Assembly (NCBI GenBank): GCA_017407755.1
Contig: JAFQVY010000022.1
Span: 1-59,216 of the forward strand
Reading direction: 5' to 3'
Length of the DNA stretch: 59,216 nt
Source of the DNA: Clostridia bacterium
GTDB taxonomy: Bacteria > Bacillota > Clostridia > Oscillospirales > Acutalibacteraceae
A program made the translations under genes and the position numbers. Below the pieces are notes generated by a model. That model was given only the letters and a program-made list of their open reading frames with translations, had not been told where the DNA came from and made no database searches. Below are positions 33,224-41,760 of this stretch, in pieces. How positions within the stretch are numbered: the first letter of the stretch is position 1; each line of letters starts with the position of its first letter.

Positions 33224-34579
33224 ATGGCATTTGAAAGCTTGTCCGAAAAAATCGGCGGTGTTTTTAGAAAGCTTAAAAATAAGGGTAAGCTTACTGAAAG
33301 CGACGTTAAAGCCGCTATGCGAGAAGTGCGCCTTGCACTTTTAGAGGCTGACGTTAACTACAAGGTTGCCAAGGATTTTACAAATAAGATTACCGAGCGA
33401 GCCATAGGCGCAGACGTTATGGAAAGCCTTACTCCGGCACAGATGGTAATTAAAATAGTAAACGAAGAGCTTAAGGCTTTAATGGGCGGCGAAAGTGCCA
33501 AGATTAATTTCTCGTCAAAGCCTCCCACGGTTATTATGATGTGCGGCTTGCAGGGTTCAGGTAAAACTACTCACTCAGGTAAGCTTGCAAAGCTCCTTAA
33601 AAACAAAAACCACAGACCCTTATTGGTTGCCTGTGATATTTACAGACCTGCCGCTATAGAACAGCTTAAGGTTGTGGGCAGAAACGCCGACGTGCCTGTA
33701 TTTGAAATGGGTACAGAGAGCCCTGTGAAAATTGCAAAAGAGGCAATAAAACACGCCAGAGATTACGGCAACGACATTGTTATCTTAGATACAGCAGGCC
33801 GACTTCACATTGACGACGAGCTTATGGCTGAGCTTGAAAATGTCAAGGCTGAGGTTAACCCCTCTGAAATCCTGCTTGTTATCGACTCTATGACAGGTCA
33901 GGACGCCGTAAACGTAGCCGAAAGCTTTAATTCCCGTCTGGAAATTACAGGCGTAATCCTTACAAAGCTTGACGGTGACACCCGCGGCGGTGCGGCACTT
34001 TCTGTCAAAGCGGTTACAGGCAAGCCTATTAAGTTTGCAGGTACAGGCGAAAAGTTAGGCGACATCGAGCCTTTCCACCCCGACAGAATGGCAAGCCGAA
34101 TCTTGGGTATGGGTGATATGCTTACTCTTATTGAAGAGGCAGAGCAGAAGCTTGACGCCAGAAAGGCTGAGGAACTTGCCGAGAAGATGATGACCAATAA
34201 AATGGATTTCAACGACCTTCTTGACCAGTTTGACCAGCTCCAGAAAATGGGCCCTATCAAGGGTATTCTTTCTAAGCTTCCCGGCGTGAATGCTTCGAAG
34301 CTTGATGAAATGAATATAGATGAACGCCAGATTGACTGGTGCAAGGCGATTATTCTTTCTATGACTAAAGAAGAAAGAGCAAAGCCCGGTCTTATGAACC
34401 CTTCCAGAAAGCGCAGAATTGCCGCAGGCTCAGGCAGAAGTGTTGAAGAGGTAAACCGCCTTATTAAACAGCTTGAGCAGATGCAGAAAATGATGCGACA
34501 GATGAATTCTAAGGGCAAAAAGGGAAAGCGCAGAATGCCTAATTTCGGCGGAATGCCCGGTGGCTTTTCCGGTATGTAA
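33224..34579 (+). CDS. ffh: Signal recognition particle protein Ffh
   Basis: 451 residues. The N domain (about 1-90, LTESDVKAAMREVRLALLEADV) is followed by the G domain with GLQGSGKTTHSGKLAK (P-loop), DIYRPAAIEQL, ILDTAGRLHIDDELM and TKLDGDTRGGAAL. The Met-rich M domain (about 300-445) ends in MQKMMRQMNSKGKKGKRRM and binds SRP RNA and signal peptides. It targets nascent membrane and secreted proteins to FtsY. It is co-transcribed with ylxM and followed by rpsP after 59 bp. Confidence 0.98.
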   Translation: MAFESLSEKIGGVFRKLKNKGKLTESDVKAAMREVRLALLEADVNYKVAKDFTNKITERAIGADVMESLTPAQMVIKIVNEELKALMGGESAKINFSSKPPTVIMMCGLQGSGKTTHSGKLAKLLKNKNHRPLLVACDIYRPAAIEQLKVVGRNADVPVFEMGTESPVKIAKEAIKHARDYGNDIVILDTAGRLHIDDELMAELENVKAEVNPSEILLVIDSMTGQDAVNVAESFNSRLEITGVILTKLDGDTRGGAALSVKAVTGKPIKFAGTGEKLGDIEPFHPDRMASRILGMGDMLTLIEEAEQKLDARKAEELAEKMMTNKMDFNDLLDQFDQLQKMGPIKGILSKLPGVNASKLDEMNIDERQIDWCKAIILSMTKEERAKPGLMNPSRKRRIAAGSGRSVEEVNRLIKQLEQMQKMMRQMNSKGKKGKRRMPNFGGMPGGFSGM

Positions 34580-34638
34580 GTTTTATATTGCCAATTGGCT
34601 TATAAATATATTTTTATATTTTATAGGAGGAAAAAACC

Positions 34639-34878
34639 ATGGTAAAAATCAGACTTCGCAGAATGGGTGCTAAGAAGAACCCCTTCTACCGTATCGTTGT
34701 AGCAGATTCCAGATATCCCAGAGACGGCCGTTTCATCGAGGAAATCGGTACTTACAACCCCCTCACAGAGCCCGTTCAGGTTACTGTTAACGAGGAAGCT
34801 GCAAAGAAGTGGATTGCTCAGGGTGCTCAGCCCACAGATAAGGTTAAGGCTCTCTTCAAGAAGAACGGCATTATCTGA
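34639..34878 (+). CDS. rpsP: 30S ribosomal protein S16
   Basis: 79 residues, complete. It begins [20 protein letters not shown] and contains [20 protein letters not shown], the full S16 signature. The ribosome site AGGAGG is strong. S16 binds 16S rRNA early in 30S assembly. khpA follows after 17 bp. Confidence 0.98.
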   Translation: MVKIRLRRMGAKKNPFYRIVVADSRYPRDGRFIEEIGTYNPLTEPVQVTVNEEAAKKWIAQGAQPTDKVKALFKKNGII

Positions 34879-34895
34879 TAAGAGGTTAACTACTG

Positions 34896-35129
34896 ATGAA
34901 AGACTTACTCACTATTCTTGCTAAAGGCCTCGTAGAGGAGCCTTCTGCAGTTTCAGTTACTGCTGATGAGCCTTTAGAGGACGGTACAGTTGTATATCAT
35001 ATCCATGTTGCAGAAGACGATATGGGCAGAATTATCGGCAAACAGGGCAGAATTGCTAAGGCAATCCGCACTGTAGCCCGTAGTGCAGCTATCCGCAAGA
35101 ACGAAAAAATTCAGGTAGAAATCGACTGA
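34896..35129 (+). CDS. khpA: KH-domain RNA-binding protein KhpA
   Basis: 77 residues. A single type II KH domain contains the GxxG loop (RIIGKQGRIAKAIRTVAR). KhpA (YlqC) forms heterodimers with KhpB and binds RNA, affecting cell size and division in Streptococcus. The usual rpsP-khpA-rimM-trmD order is broken here by an LRR gene and a terminator directly downstream. Confidence 0.95.
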   Translation: MKDLLTILAKGLVEEPSAVSVTADEPLEDGTVVYHIHVAEDDMGRIIGKQGRIAKAIRTVARSAAIRKNEKIQVEID

Positions 35130-35147
35130 TTATTAACTGAATAAAAA

Positions 35148-35196
35148 CACCGAAGCGTCTCAGAAACCCTTTGTTTAAAAGGGCTTTTGAGGCGCT
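35148..35196 (+). terminator. Terminator of the ylxM-khpA operon
   Basis: Interrupted hairpin AGCG-CTCA-AAGGG pairing with CCCTTT-TGAG-CGCT at 35153-35195, followed by TTTG. It is imperfect. Confidence 0.55.
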
Positions 35197-35199
35197 TTG

Positions 35200-35228
35200 T
35201 TGACATATCCTGCCATTTTGTTTATAAT
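35200..35228 (+). promoter_or_regulatory. Consensus sigma-A promoter of the LRR gene
   Basis: TTGACA (35200-35205), 17 bp, TATAAT (35223-35228). It is a perfect match and is only 24 bp from the start codon, giving a very short leader. Confidence 0.9.
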
Positions 35229-35251
35229 GCAAGGTGAAACGAGGTGCTTTA

Positions 35252-36319
35252 ATGACTTCATCAAAAAGGATTTTTTGCATATTTGTATCTTTGGTTTTAA
35301 TGCTTTCTTTGTCTTTTAATGTTTTGGCAGAGGAAGAGGCAAGCCTTACATCAGGCGACTTCGGATACATAGTTTTAGAGGATGCAACTGTTTGTATTAC
35401 AAGCTACAACGGCAACAAAACAGCGGTGGACATTCCTGCTGAGATTGACGGCAAGCCTGTTTCTACCTTGGGCGACGAGCTTTTTTGGTATAAAAGCGAC
35501 CTTACCTCTGTAAACCTTCCTGAGACTGTTGAATATATAGGCGCAAGGGTTTTTCAGAACTGCACATCTCTCGAAAAAATCCTGCTTCCCGATTCGGTTG
35601 TCGAAATCGGCGATGCTTGTTTCTTCGGTTGTGCAAAGCTTGCTGAAATAAATGTTCCTGCAAACCTTGTTTACGTGGGTGCTTTTGCTTTTGACGAAAC
35701 ATCTTGGATTACTCAGTTTGACGGTTGCAGTTCAATTATTTTAGGCGGAAGAGTTTTTTATAAGTACCTTTCAAACGAAGATAATGTGGTTATCCCTGAG
35801 GGTATAGTTTGCATAAGCGACAATGCTTTTGACGGCAAAAGCTTAAGCTTTGTAAAAATCCCCGAAAGCGTTGCTTTTATCGGCGATTACGCCTTTTATA
35901 ACTGTAAAAATCTTAAAGAAATCAAGCTTCCTTCTGAGGTTTATTATTTAGGCGAAAACAGCCTCGGCTTTTTTGCAGGTTCAAGTGAATTAGATGCAGT
36001 GAAAGATTTTGTAATCTATTCAGATGAAAACACCTTGGGCGAAAGCTATGCTCAGGAATATGAAATCAGCCTTAAAGCTTTGTCAGAGTTTACTGAGCCC
36101 GAAGCTTTACCTGAGGCAGAGGTTTGTGTTCCCACTGCCGAAATCAGAGACGCCCATAAGTCTCTGGGTAATGCAGGTCTTAGTCAGGGTGCGGTAGTAG
36201 CAATTGTGCTTTCGATTTTAGGCTGTGCGATTATAGTAGGCGGCATTGCCGCAGGCTCTCATTTTTATGAAAAAAAGCGTAAGCAGGAAAATAAAAATAC
36301 AAAGAAAAAGAAGAAATAG
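35252..36319 (+). CDS. Membrane-anchored BspA-like leucine-rich-repeat surface protein
   Basis: 355 residues from the ATG at 35252 (GAGGTG upstream). A signal peptide (about 1-25) is followed by BspA/LRR_5-type repeats (about 50-250; SVNLPETVEYIGARVFQNCT, KILLPDSVVEIGDACFFGCA, FVKIPESVAFIGDYAFYNCK). A membrane segment (about 315-338, VVAIVLSILGCAIIVGGIAA) and a Lys-rich cytosolic tail end it. Surface LRR proteins of this class bind host or bacterial ligands, but the partner here is unknown. It sits between khpA and rimM, which are normally adjacent, and has its own strong promoter. rimM begins 3 bp after its stop, so rimM and trmD are driven through it. Confidence 0.85.
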   Translation: MTSSKRIFCIFVSLVLMLSLSFNVLAEEEASLTSGDFGYIVLEDATVCITSYNGNKTAVDIPAEIDGKPVSTLGDELFWYKSDLTSVNLPETVEYIGARVFQNCTSLEKILLPDSVVEIGDACFFGCAKLAEINVPANLVYVGAFAFDETSWITQFDGCSSIILGGRVFYKYLSNEDNVVIPEGIVCISDNAFDGKSLSFVKIPESVAFIGDYAFYNCKNLKEIKLPSEVYYLGENSLGFFAGSSELDAVKDFVIYSDENTLGESYAQEYEISLKALSEFTEPEALPEAEVCVPTAEIRDAHKSLGNAGLSQGAVVAIVLSILGCAIIVGGIAAGSHFYEKKRKQENKNTKKKKK

Positions 36320-36322
36320 TAT

Positions 36323-36835
36323 ATGCTTAAACAATATCTTGAAATAGGAAAAATAGTGGGTACTCACGGTGTACGAGGCGAGCTTAGGGCTGAATGCTGG
36401 TGCGACAGCCCTCAGTTTTTTGCAAACTTTAAAAAGCTTTATTTTGATGGTGGCAAAGAAGCTTTAGAGGTTTCAAGCCGTCCTCATAAAAATATTGCTT
36501 TGGTGAAAATCAAAGGTATTGATACAGTAGAGCAGGCAGACCTCTTAAGAGGCAGGGTGCTTTATGTAAACCGCAAGGACATTAAGCTTCCTAAGGGCAG
36601 TAATTTCATACAAGATATAATAGGACTTGAAGTTGTAGATGTTGATAACGGCACTGTTTACGGCAAGGTTACCGAGGTTATTAAAACAGGTGCCAACGAC
36701 GTTTATGAAATAAAAGACTCAACGAATAGGGCTTACTACATTCCTGTTATCAAAGATGTGGTTATAGAAACCAACCCCAAAAAGGGCAGAGTTTTAATTA
36801 AGCCCATGAAAGGTATTTTTGACGATGAGGATTGA
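36323..36835 (+). CDS. rimM: Ribosome maturation factor RimM
   Basis: 170 residues. The N-terminal domain begins YLEIGKIVGTHGVRGELRAE and includes KIKGIDTVEQADLLRGRVLY. The C-terminal PRC-barrel (about 95-168) has GLEVVDVDNGTVYGKVTEV and ends in the YIPVIKDVV block. It binds S19 and helps mature the 16S head. The ribosome site is weak, so translation probably couples to the preceding LRR gene. It overlaps trmD by 11 bases. Confidence 0.96.
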   Translation: MLKQYLEIGKIVGTHGVRGELRAECWCDSPQFFANFKKLYFDGGKEALEVSSRPHKNIALVKIKGIDTVEQADLLRGRVLYVNRKDIKLPKGSNFIQDIIGLEVVDVDNGTVYGKVTEVIKTGANDVYEIKDSTNRAYYIPVIKDVVIETNPKKGRVLIKPMKGIFDDED

Positions 36836-37514
36836 TATAATCACCCTTTTCCCCGAAATGTGTGAAGCGGTGCTTTCTGAAAGCATTATCGGAAGAGCAA
36901 GAGAGAGCGGTGCAGTTGAGATTAACTGCCATCAGCTCAGAGAATACGCTTTTGACAAGCACAGACGCGTTGACGACGCCCCTTACGGTGGAGGCAAGGG
37001 TATGCTTATGATGGCAGAACCCATTGCACTTTGCTTTGAGGATATTTGCAAAAAAGCAGGCAAGCGTCCTCACTTTGTATTTATGTCGCCTCAGGGCAAA
37101 ACCCTTACTCAGGAAAGGCTCAAGGAGCTTTCAGAGCTTTCAAATATCTGTGTTTTGTGCGGCCATTACGAGGGCGTTGACCAGAGGCTTATTGACGAAT
37201 ATGTTGACGAGCAGATTTCCATAGGCGATTACGTGCTTACAGGCGGAGAGCTTCCTGCCTTGGTGTTTACCGACTCCTTGTGCAGAATGCTCAAAGGCGT
37301 TCTTTCTGATGAGGAATGCTTCGAGCGTGAAAGCCATTATAACGGACTTTTGGAGTATCCTCAGTATACCCGCCCTGCAAATTGGCGAGGCAGAGCCGTG
37401 CCTGAGGTGCTTTTAAGCGGACACCACGCCAATATAGAAAAGTGGAAAGACGAAAAGGCTCTTGAAAACACACTCAAAAACCGCCCTGAAATGCTTTTTG
37501 AGGACGATGACTAA
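36825..37514 (+). CDS. trmD: tRNA (guanine-N1)-methyltransferase TrmD
   Basis: 229 residues from ATG 36825 inside the rimM end. MRIDIITLFPEM and GGKGMLMMAEPI are visible. The knot region includes LCGHYEGVDQRLIDEYVDEQ and ISIGDYVLTGGELPALV. ESHYNGLLEYPQYTRPANWR lies in the C-terminal domain. It methylates G37 of tRNAs next to the anticodon using S-adenosylmethionine and prevents frameshifting. SPOUT fold, dimeric. Confidence 0.97.
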   Translation: MRIDIITLFPEMCEAVLSESIIGRARESGAVEINCHQLREYAFDKHRRVDDAPYGGGKGMLMMAEPIALCFEDICKKAGKRPHFVFMSPQGKTLTQERLKELSELSNICVLCGHYEGVDQRLIDEYVDEQISIGDYVLTGGELPALVFTDSLCRMLKGVLSDEECFERESHYNGLLEYPQYTRPANWRGRAVPEVLLSGHHANIEKWKDEKALENTLKNRPEMLFEDDD

Positions 37515-37638
37515 CAGAGCTTAAGTTTCCTTTGTGTAACTTGTTGACATATAAGAATTCTATGTAGTTATTTTGCACAAGAAACTCCCTCTTGAAATAA
37601 ACCTTGTAGTGTATCAAAACAAATTTGAGGATATTGTG

Positions 37639-37667
37639 TTGACCTTGAGAAAATTTGTGGATATAAT
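37639..37667 (+). promoter_or_regulatory. Sigma-A promoter of the HPr gene
   Basis: TTGACC (37639-37644), 17 bp, TATAAT (37662-37667). A second TTGACA without a good -10 lies at 37541. The 231-bp gap 37515-37745 holds nothing else recognised. Confidence 0.8.
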
Positions 37668-37745
37668 AACAAAAAATGAATGATTTAGTACCGTGGTTCC
37701 TTAGCGACCCACCTACCAAAAACAAGATAAGAGAGGGTAACATCA

Positions 37746-38009
37746 ATGTATTGTAAAGATGTTTTAGTTCAGAACAAGGCTGGTCTTCATGCTCGTCCCG
37801 CAACTTTCTTTATTCAGAAGGCTAACGAGTATAAAGCAACAATCTGGGTTGAAAAAGAAGAGAGAAGAGTTAATGCAAAAAGCCTTCTCGGTGTATTGTC
37901 ACTTGGTATTCTGGGCGGCACTACAATCAAGATTTTTGCTGATGGTCCCGACGAGACACAGGCTGTTGAAGGCCTCGTTGCTTTAGTTGAGTCAGGCTTT
38001 GCAGAGTAA
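37746..38009 (+). CDS. ptsH: HPr, phosphocarrier protein of the PTS
   Basis: 87 residues. The active-site histidine is in KAGLHARPATFFIQ (His15-equivalent), and the regulatory serine (Ser46-equivalent) is in VNAKSLLGVLSLGI. It shuttles phosphate from enzyme I to EII permeases. In Firmicutes, HPr kinase phosphorylates the serine for catabolite repression. Both sites are present, so it is HPr rather than Crh. It stands alone here without ptsI, with its own promoter and terminator. Confidence 0.92.
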   Translation: MYCKDVLVQNKAGLHARPATFFIQKANEYKATIWVEKEERRVNAKSLLGVLSLGILGGTTIKIFADGPDETQAVEGLVALVESGFAE

Positions 38010-38023
38010 TTAAAATAGCGTAA

Positions 38024-38057
38024 AAAAGGGCGGATTCACTCCGCCTTTATTTTTTTA
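38024..38057 (+). terminator. Terminator of the HPr gene
   Basis: AAAGGGCGGA, five bases, TCCGCCTTT, then ATTTTTTT. Confidence 0.85.
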
Positions 38058-38095
38058 TTACAGAAAAGCACATAATAGTAAAAGGAGGTGCGGTT

Positions 38096-39949
38096 ATGGA
38101 CGAGAGACTTAAGGAGCTTCGGGCAAAGGCTATGGCTCTGCCCTTGGAACCCGGCGTATATATAATGAAAAATAAAGACAATGAGATTATATATATCGGC
38201 AAGGCAAAAAAGCTTAAAAACCGTGTAAGCCAATACTTCGGCTCTCAGAATAACCACACCGACAAAGTAAGGCGAATGGTGTCTCAGGTAAAAAGCTTCG
38301 ATTACATTATTACCGACAGCGAATTTGAGGCATTAATCCTTGAATGCAGTCTTATTAAGCAGAATCAGCCTAAGTATAACATCCTTTTAAAGGACGATAA
38401 GGGTTTCAGCTTTGTTAAAATCACAGGGGGCAAATGGCGTAAAATATCCTATGCATTGCAAAAGGACGACGAGTCTGCCGAATATATCGGTCCTTACACC
38501 AATGGCTTTTATGTAAAGCAGGCGGTGGAGCAGGCAAATTCTATTTTTAAGCTTCCTACCTGCAATCGCCGCTTCCCTGAGGATTTCGGCAAGGCAAGAC
38601 CCTGCCTTAATTATCATATAAAATTGTGTCAGGCACCCTGTACAGGCAAGGTTAAGTTTTCCGATTATAACGAAAGTGTAGAGCAAGCGCTGGACTTTTT
38701 AAAGGGCACAGGTAAGGAAAGTGTTAAAAAGCTGACAGAGGAAATGTATAAAGCTTCGGAAAATATGGAGTTTGAAAAGGCAGCAGTGCTTCGAGACCGC
38801 ATAAACGCCATAAAGAAGCTTTCGGATAAACAGAAGGTTATTGAAACCAAGGTGAAAAGTCAGGACGTTATAGCTTTCTTTTCAGACGGAAACAAGGCGT
38901 GTTTCGAGGTTTTCCGCTTTGACGAAGGTAAACTTAAATACAGAGAGGATTATTTTGTAGACCCGCCGGACGAAGGCAAAAAAGCAAGAGCCGAGTTTAT
39001 TATGAGCTTTTATAATACTAAAACCGATATACCGAGGTTTGTAACCGTTGACGGCGAGGTGGATGACAAAGAGCTTATTGAACGCTTCCTTTCGGAGAAA
39101 AAGGGCAAAAGGGTGTATATAGCCATTCCTCAGCGTGGTCAACAAAAGTCCCTTGTGGATATGTGCCGTCAGAATGCCGCCGAAAGAGTTGCCAAAACCC
39201 GCGGTGCAGTTTTAGGCAGAGAATTAAGCGTTTTAGAGGAGCTTAAAGAGCTTTTAGGCTTAGAAGTTTTGCCCGCTTATATTGAGTCTTATGACATTTC
39301 AAATACCGCAGGTAATGAAAACGTTGCAGGTATGGTGGTTTTTGAAAACGGCAGACCTAAAAAAAGCGCCTACAGAAAATTTAAAATCAAAACTTTTGCA
39401 GGGCAGGACGACTACGGTTCGATGAGCGAAGTCCTTAGCCGCAGGTTTGATGAATATATGAGGCTTAAAGATACAGAAGAAGAGGGCTTTGGAAGGCTTC
39501 CTGACCTTATCCTTTTAGACGGCGGAACAGGTCAGGTAAATGCTGTTAAGCCTGTGCTGGAAAGGTACGGACTTGATATACCACTTTTCGGTATGGTTAA
39601 AGACGACAAGCACCGTACCCGTGCAATTGTAAGCGACAAGGGTGAAATAACCATAAATATGAACCGCAGGCTTTTTACTTTTATAAGCTCATTGCAGGAC
39701 GAGGTTCACCGTTTTGCCATAGGTTATCACAGAGAAAGACGTAAAAAAAGCCAGCTTGGGGTTTCGCTTACAGAAATTGACGGAATCGGCACAGAGCGTG
39801 CCAAAGCACTATTAAAGCATTTCAGAACAGTTTCAAATATAAAAAATGCCGAACTTGAGGAGCTTAAATCGGCACCTAAAATGAACGAGAGTGCGGCATT
39901 GAGTGTTTACTATCATTTCAGAAAAAAAGAAAGCGAGGGAGAAAAATGA
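38096..39949 (+). CDS. uvrC: Excinuclease ABC subunit C
   Basis: 617 residues. The N-terminal GIY-YIG nuclease (about 14-95) has GVYIMKNKDNEIIYIGKAKK. The Cys-rich block (about 160-185) has PCLNYHIKLCQAPCTGK, and the UVR segment (about 205-240) binds UvrB. The UvrC endonuclease (RNase H-like; YDISNTAGNENVAGMVVFE and LILLDGGTGQVNAV) spans about 380-540. The tail holds a helix-hairpin-helix pair. It makes the 3' and 5' incisions of nucleotide-excision repair. It overlaps rsmD by an ATGA junction. Confidence 0.97.
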   Translation: MDERLKELRAKAMALPLEPGVYIMKNKDNEIIYIGKAKKLKNRVSQYFGSQNNHTDKVRRMVSQVKSFDYIITDSEFEALILECSLIKQNQPKYNILLKDDKGFSFVKITGGKWRKISYALQKDDESAEYIGPYTNGFYVKQAVEQANSIFKLPTCNRRFPEDFGKARPCLNYHIKLCQAPCTGKVKFSDYNESVEQALDFLKGTGKESVKKLTEEMYKASENMEFEKAAVLRDRINAIKKLSDKQKVIETKVKSQDVIAFFSDGNKACFEVFRFDEGKLKYREDYFVDPPDEGKKARAEFIMSFYNTKTDIPRFVTVDGEVDDKELIERFLSEKKGKRVYIAIPQRGQQKSLVDMCRQNAAERVAKTRGAVLGRELSVLEELKELLGLEVLPAYIESYDISNTAGNENVAGMVVFENGRPKKSAYRKFKIKTFAGQDDYGSMSEVLSRRFDEYMRLKDTEEEGFGRLPDLILLDGGTGQVNAVKPVLERYGLDIPLFGMVKDDKHRTRAIVSDKGEITINMNRRLFTFISSLQDEVHRFAIGYHRERRKKSQLGVSLTEIDGIGTERAKALLKHFRTVSNIKNAELEELKSAPKMNESAALSVYYHFRKKESEGEK

Positions 39950-40491
39950 GAGTTATTACAGGCTCGGCACGAGGCAGAAAGCTTCAGGCTTTAGAGGGCA
40001 GAGATGTTCGTCCTACTACCGACAAGGTAAAGGAATCGGTGTTTTCCATAATTCAGTTTCAGATACAGGGCAGAGTGTTCTTAGACCTCTTTGCGGGTTC
40101 GGGACAAATGGGCATTGAAGCCTTAAGCCGAGGCGCCAAAAAAGCCTATCTTGTTGACCAGAGCTTAAAGTCAATAAGGGTGATTGAGCAAAATGTAAAG
40201 ACCACAGGCTTTGAAGACAGTGCGGTAATTGCAAGACAAGATGCACAAGGCTTTCTTGTGTCGTCAAGAGAAAATTTCGATATAGCCTACCTTGACCCGC
40301 CTTTTGAAAAGGGGATTATAAACGATGTGCTTCCTTTGGTTTCTGCTAAAATGAACAAAGGCGGGGTTATTCTCTGCGAAAGTGCTGAGGCGGAAACCTT
40401 GCCCGAAGAAGCAGGGAATTTCAAGCTTGACAGAACCTATCGCTATGGTAAAATAAAGGTAAGTCTTTATAGGCACAAGGAGATGCTTTAA
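39946..40491 (+). CDS. rsmD: 16S rRNA (guanine966-N2)-methyltransferase RsmD
   Basis: 181 residues. [16 protein letters not shown] and [15 protein letters not shown] lead into the SAM-binding [19 protein letters not shown]. The catalytic motif is [11 protein letters not shown] (DPPF/Y type). It modifies G966 of 16S rRNA. The rsmD-coaD pairing is conserved across Firmicutes, and coaD starts 1 bp after the rsmD stop. Confidence 0.95.
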   Translation: MRVITGSARGRKLQALEGRDVRPTTDKVKESVFSIIQFQIQGRVFLDLFAGSGQMGIEALSRGAKKAYLVDQSLKSIRVIEQNVKTTGFEDSAVIARQDAQGFLVSSRENFDIAYLDPPFEKGIINDVLPLVSAKMNKGGVILCESAEAETLPEEAGNFKLDRTYRYGKIKVSLYRHKEML

Positions 40492-40492
40492 T

Positions 40493-40975
40493 ATGAAAAC
40501 TGTTATTTGCCCCGGTAGCTTTGACCCTGTTACCAAGGGTCACATGGATATTATAGAGCGCGCCTCAAAGCTTTTTGACAAGGTTATTGTGGCTGTGCTT
40601 AACAACGCTTCTAAAAATCCTTCTTTTACCATTGATGAGCGTATAGAGCTTTTAAAAGAAACAACAAAGCATCTTGACAATATCGAGATTTCTACCTTTG
40701 ACGGTCTTTTGGTGGACTTTGCAAAGTTAAGGGGTGCTTCAGCTGTTGTCAAGGGTTTAAGGGCGGTTACGGACTTTGAATACGAATTTCAGATGTCTAT
40801 GATAAATAAAAAGCTTTGCCCCGAAATTGAAACCATATTCCTTAACACAAGTCAGGAATATATGTACTTAAGCTCAAGTGTTGTAAAGCAGATTGCAAGT
40901 GCCGGCGGCGACATAAGTATGTTTGTTCCCGAAGAAATTCGTGATAAAATAGTTGACAGACTGCTAAATATATGA
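40493..40975 (+). CDS. coaD: Phosphopantetheine adenylyltransferase
   Basis: 160 residues. The nucleotidyltransferase motif [17 protein letters not shown] (TxGH-like) lies near the start, and [20 protein letters not shown] follows. The ISSS-like [13 protein letters not shown] (about 123-135) is also visible. It makes dephospho-CoA in CoA synthesis. AAGGAG within the end of rsmD serves as its ribosome site. Confidence 0.97.
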   Translation: MKTVICPGSFDPVTKGHMDIIERASKLFDKVIVAVLNNASKNPSFTIDERIELLKETTKHLDNIEISTFDGLLVDFAKLRGASAVVKGLRAVTDFEYEFQMSMINKKLCPEIETIFLNTSQEYMYLSSSVVKQIASAGGDISMFVPEEIRDKIVDRLLNI

Positions 40976-41014
40976 AATAATGATAAGTAGGTTATTAGGA
41001 AAAGGAGAATTGTT

Positions 41015-41497
41015 ATGAGAGTAGAAGAACTTCTTAACGAGATTCAGGATATTATGAACGAGGCAAAGTCTGTTCCTCTTACAGGCGGTAAGTCTTTAGT
41101 TGACACAGAAAAGGTTCTTGATATTCTTGATGAAATCAACGACACACTTCCTTCTGAGGTAAGACAGGCTAAAAACATTGTTTCTGACAGAGGTCAGATT
41201 ATTGCCGAGGCTAAAAAAGAGGCAGAGGAGATTATCCGTGCTGCTGAAGAAAGAAAGAAGCAGCTTGTTAACCAGAACGAGATTGTTAAGGAAGCTCATG
41301 CACAGGCTAACGAAATTCTTAACGATGCAAAGGCTAAGACCTCTGATATGAGAAAGGCTGCCGCAGAATTTGTTGAGGATATTATGAAGAAAACCGACGA
41401 GTCCATTACCGCTCAGCTTACTGAATTAAGAAAGACAAGACAGAATATTAAAATGACTCAGAAGGTTTCAAACGGCAACGTAAACGTAAATATGTAA
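41015..41497 (+). CDS. Coiled-coil protein, conserved Clostridia hypothetical
   Basis: 160 residues, almost wholly helical. A short N-terminal helix (RVEELLNEIQDIMNEA) is followed by a long Lys/Glu/Ala-rich coiled coil (about 50-140) resembling the stalk of ATP synthase subunit b or V-ATPase subunit E/H. No membrane segment is seen. It follows coaD by 39 bp with its own AAGGAG site and precedes the dcw cluster. Clostridial homologues at this place resemble DivIVA-like scaffolds, but no function is established. Confidence 0.7.
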   Translation: MRVEELLNEIQDIMNEAKSVPLTGGKSLVDTEKVLDILDEINDTLPSEVRQAKNIVSDRGQIIAEAKKEAEEIIRAAEERKKQLVNQNEIVKEAHAQANEILNDAKAKTSDMRKAAAEFVEDIMKKTDESITAQLTELRKTRQNIKMTQKVSNGNVNVNM

Positions 41498-41551
41498 CAG
41501 CTTTGTAATTTTCTATGAGGAAATTATAAAAACGAACATAAGTTCTAAAAA

Positions 41552-41597
41552 CTTAGGCACAATCACGGTTTTTACCGAGATTGTGTCTTTTTTTGTC
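41552..41597 (+). terminator. Terminator upstream of the dcw cluster
   Basis: GGCACAATC, a 14-base loop, GATTGTGTC and TTTTTTT. Confidence 0.8.
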
Positions 41598-41651
41598 TAT
41601 TATGCGGTAAAAGACTGCTATAAATTAGGTAAAAAAGCCGTAATATTTTTC

Positions 41652-41680
41652 TTGCAATTTTGATACCAATGCATTATAAT
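41652..41680 (+). promoter_or_regulatory. Sigma-A promoter of the dcw cluster (mraZ)
   Basis: TTGCAA (41652-41657), 17 bp, TATAAT (41675-41680). Confidence 0.8.
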
Positions 41681-41686
41681 AATTAT

Positions 41687-41726
41687 AAAGTGTCATTCGG
41701 TGGCAATTTTGGGTCATTTGATGTCA
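41687..41726 (+). promoter_or_regulatory. MraZ box array (four 10-bp-phased repeats)
   Basis: AAAGTGT, TCGGTGG, TTTTGGG and TTTGATG lie at 41687, 41697, 41707 and 41717, each followed by a three-base spacer. They fit known MraZ operators (AAAGTGK-N3 or TGGG direct repeats at 10 bp). They start six bases after the -10, so MraZ bound here would act as a roadblock on its own operon. Confidence 0.75.
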
Positions 41727-41760
41727 TTTTTAAAACGATTTTTAAGGTAAGGAGGCGGCG

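Noticed and set aside
37541-37570. Second promoter before the HPr gene at TTGACA 37541
   Set aside because: There is no acceptable -10 at 16-18 bp; the promoter at 37639-37667 is much better.
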